Of a DNA stretch of 6,110 nt, positions 5,374 to 6,110 are shown in pieces. The notes under the pieces were generated by a model. The model saw nothing but the letters and a program-made list of their open reading frames with translations, searched no databases and was not told where the DNA came from. The translations under genes and the position numbers were made by a program. Within the stretch, counting starts at the first letter, position 1. Each line of letters opens with the position of its first letter. Source of the stretch: Lentisphaeria bacterium UBA1732 (GTDB lineage Bacteria; Verrucomicrobiota; Lentisphaeria; Victivallales; UBA1829); assembly GCA_002315855.1 (NCBI GenBank), contig DCIG01000021.1, positions 1 to 6,110 of the forward strand, written 5' to 3'.

Positions 5374-6110
5374 TTATTTTGGGAATGGCATTGGCCGTTC
5401 ACCGTTGCGTCTGTCGCGTTCTCCCTCATTGGAACGTGCATTCCTGTCGTCCGTGCGTTCAATGCCGCGCTCAAACTGCTGAAACACAGCCGGATCCCGT
5501 ACCGGTTCCTTGTCAGGATTCAAATAATCATTCACGGTTCCGTCAATCATGATGTCTGCAAAACGCGCACGTTCTTTCTGGGCATTGCGGAGCATACTCA
5601 GACGTTCCTGTGCTTTTTTGATTTGCTCTTCCGTTTCCTGAATTTGCCGTTCCGCTGACTGGTGTGAAGTCAAATACCGTATGGAAATCAACTCGCGCAA
5701 CTGCTTTTTGATTGCTGTCTTTTCGTTTTGGTCTTTCGTTTCCAGATATTTTTTGCGCAGTTCCAGAACTTTTTCAAATTCCTGCTCACGGCGATTCTTT
5801 AAAAGCTTTTCCAGTTCGGAACGGAACTTTTCCTGATCGGTTTGATACAATCCTGCCAGACGTTCCCGCTCGTCCTCCGGAATCATTTTCAGAAAACTCA
5901 TTTGGTTTGATTTTTTTTCTGTTCTGGGGGAATGTCCCATACTTCCCGCCGGACCGCCGCCGAAGCCCCCGCCCGGCTGACCCATACCCGGACCGCCGCC
6001 GAAAGCACCGCCCGGCTGACCCATACCCGGACCGCCGCCGAAAGCACCGCCCGGCTGTCCCATACCCGGACCTCCGCCGAAAGCACCGCCCGGCTGCCCG
6101 AACATGCCGC
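5374..6110 (-). CDS. Gly-rich repeat and helical protein of unknown function (N-terminus cut off)
   Basis: I do not recognise this protein. The frame is open to the right edge. A Met codon at 6105 is preceded by a Gly codon and sits inside the repeat pattern, so it is probably internal and the true start lies outside the window. Counting from that Met, residues 1-55 are low-complexity repeats of the 13-residue unit GQPGGAFGGGPGM. Residues about 56-70 form a short polar linker. Residues about 72-175 are a highly charged Glu/Lys/Arg/Gln-rich segment with heptad-like Leu/Ile spacing, probably long helices or a coiled coil (for example the stretches around ERERLAGLY and QETEEQIKKAQERL). The C-terminal tail is Arg/Asp/Asn-rich and ends PMPFPK. 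No enzyme motif or membrane segment is visible. The charged helical body loosely recalls Spy/CpxP-type periplasmic helical proteins, but without a visible signal peptide this is speculation. A terminator hairpin lies about 95 bases past the stop codon. Confidence 0.8.
   Translation of the reverse strand, partial: GMFGQPGGAFGGGPGMGQPGGAFGGGPGMGQPGGAFGGGPGMGQPGGGFGGGPAGSMGHSPRTEKKSNQMSFLKMIPEDERERLAGLYQTDQEKFRSELEKLLKNRREQEFEKVLELRKKYLETKDQNEKTAIKKQLRELISIRYLTSHQSAERQIQETEEQIKKAQERLSMLRNAQKERARFADIMIDGTVNDYLNPDKEPVRDPAVFQQFERGIERTDDRNARSNEGERDRRNGERPMPFPK
5942..6097. repeat. 39-bp in-frame tandem repeat coding Gly/Pro/Met-rich units
   Basis: Three nearly identical 39-bp units (5981-6019, 6020-6058, 6059-6097) are preceded by a more diverged one (5942-5980). 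On the minus strand each encodes the 13-residue unit GQPGGAFGGGPGM. The unit length is a multiple of three, so changes in copy number keep the frame. The last visible unit gains a Phe codon (MFGQ instead of MGQ). The array is much more GC-rich than its surroundings. It reaches nearly to the right edge, so the total copy number is unknown. Confidence 0.93.

Noticed and set aside
5898..6086. A minus-strand frame encoding repeats like AVLSAAVRVWVSR
   Set aside because: It is only an alternative reading of the 39-bp repeat. The glycine-rich frame continues into a long helical coding region and is the real one.

Overview
The window holds six protein-coding genes, all on the minus strand, so transcription runs right to left. 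No rRNA, tRNA, CRISPR array or recognisable transposase gene was seen. The genes look bacterial: Shine-Dalgarno starts, a signal peptide, and ordinary housekeeping families. Lineage cannot be fixed from this sequence. Coding regions have intermediate GC and intergenic DNA is clearly AT-rich. A Gly/Pro/Met-rich repeat protein and a LemA plus TPM pair would fit several Gram-negative groups (for example the PVC lineages), but that is only a guess.

Layout in transcription order: (1) the C-terminal part of a glycine-rich, then helical protein of unknown function, whose N-terminus lies beyond the right edge (5374->6110), followed by a terminator hairpin. (2) A two-gene unit: NAD(P)-dependent malic enzyme (3525-4865), then panC, pantothenate synthetase (2661-3512), 12 bases apart and followed by a strong 12-bp terminator stem. 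A promoter-like sequence lies near 5024-5053, which would give a leader of about 150 nt. (3) A GyrI-like ligand-binding-domain protein (1724-2356). (4) A secreted or membrane-anchored TPM-domain protein (850-1590) and lemA (150-722), a recurring bacterial gene pair linked to the cell envelope.

The most unusual feature is a family of short palindromic repeats with termini like GAGCTGATTTCAAAA and a C/G-rich centre (CCCGGCAGG or CCGTTGACGG). Copies or copy pairs occur in four of the five non-coding stretches longer than 100 bp (1-149, 1591-1723, 2357-2660, 4866-5373) and I saw none inside genes. One pair bounds a 164-bp MITE-like element with 16-bp terminal inverted repeats and a 4-bp ATAA direct repeat on each side. 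Another set forms a tandem array in the presumed leader of the malic enzyme-panC operon. The arrangement resembles REP/BIME or MITE families known in other bacteria. I do not recognise this particular sequence family, and it is the best candidate here for something undescribed. No defence, biosynthetic or other new multi-gene system is visible.
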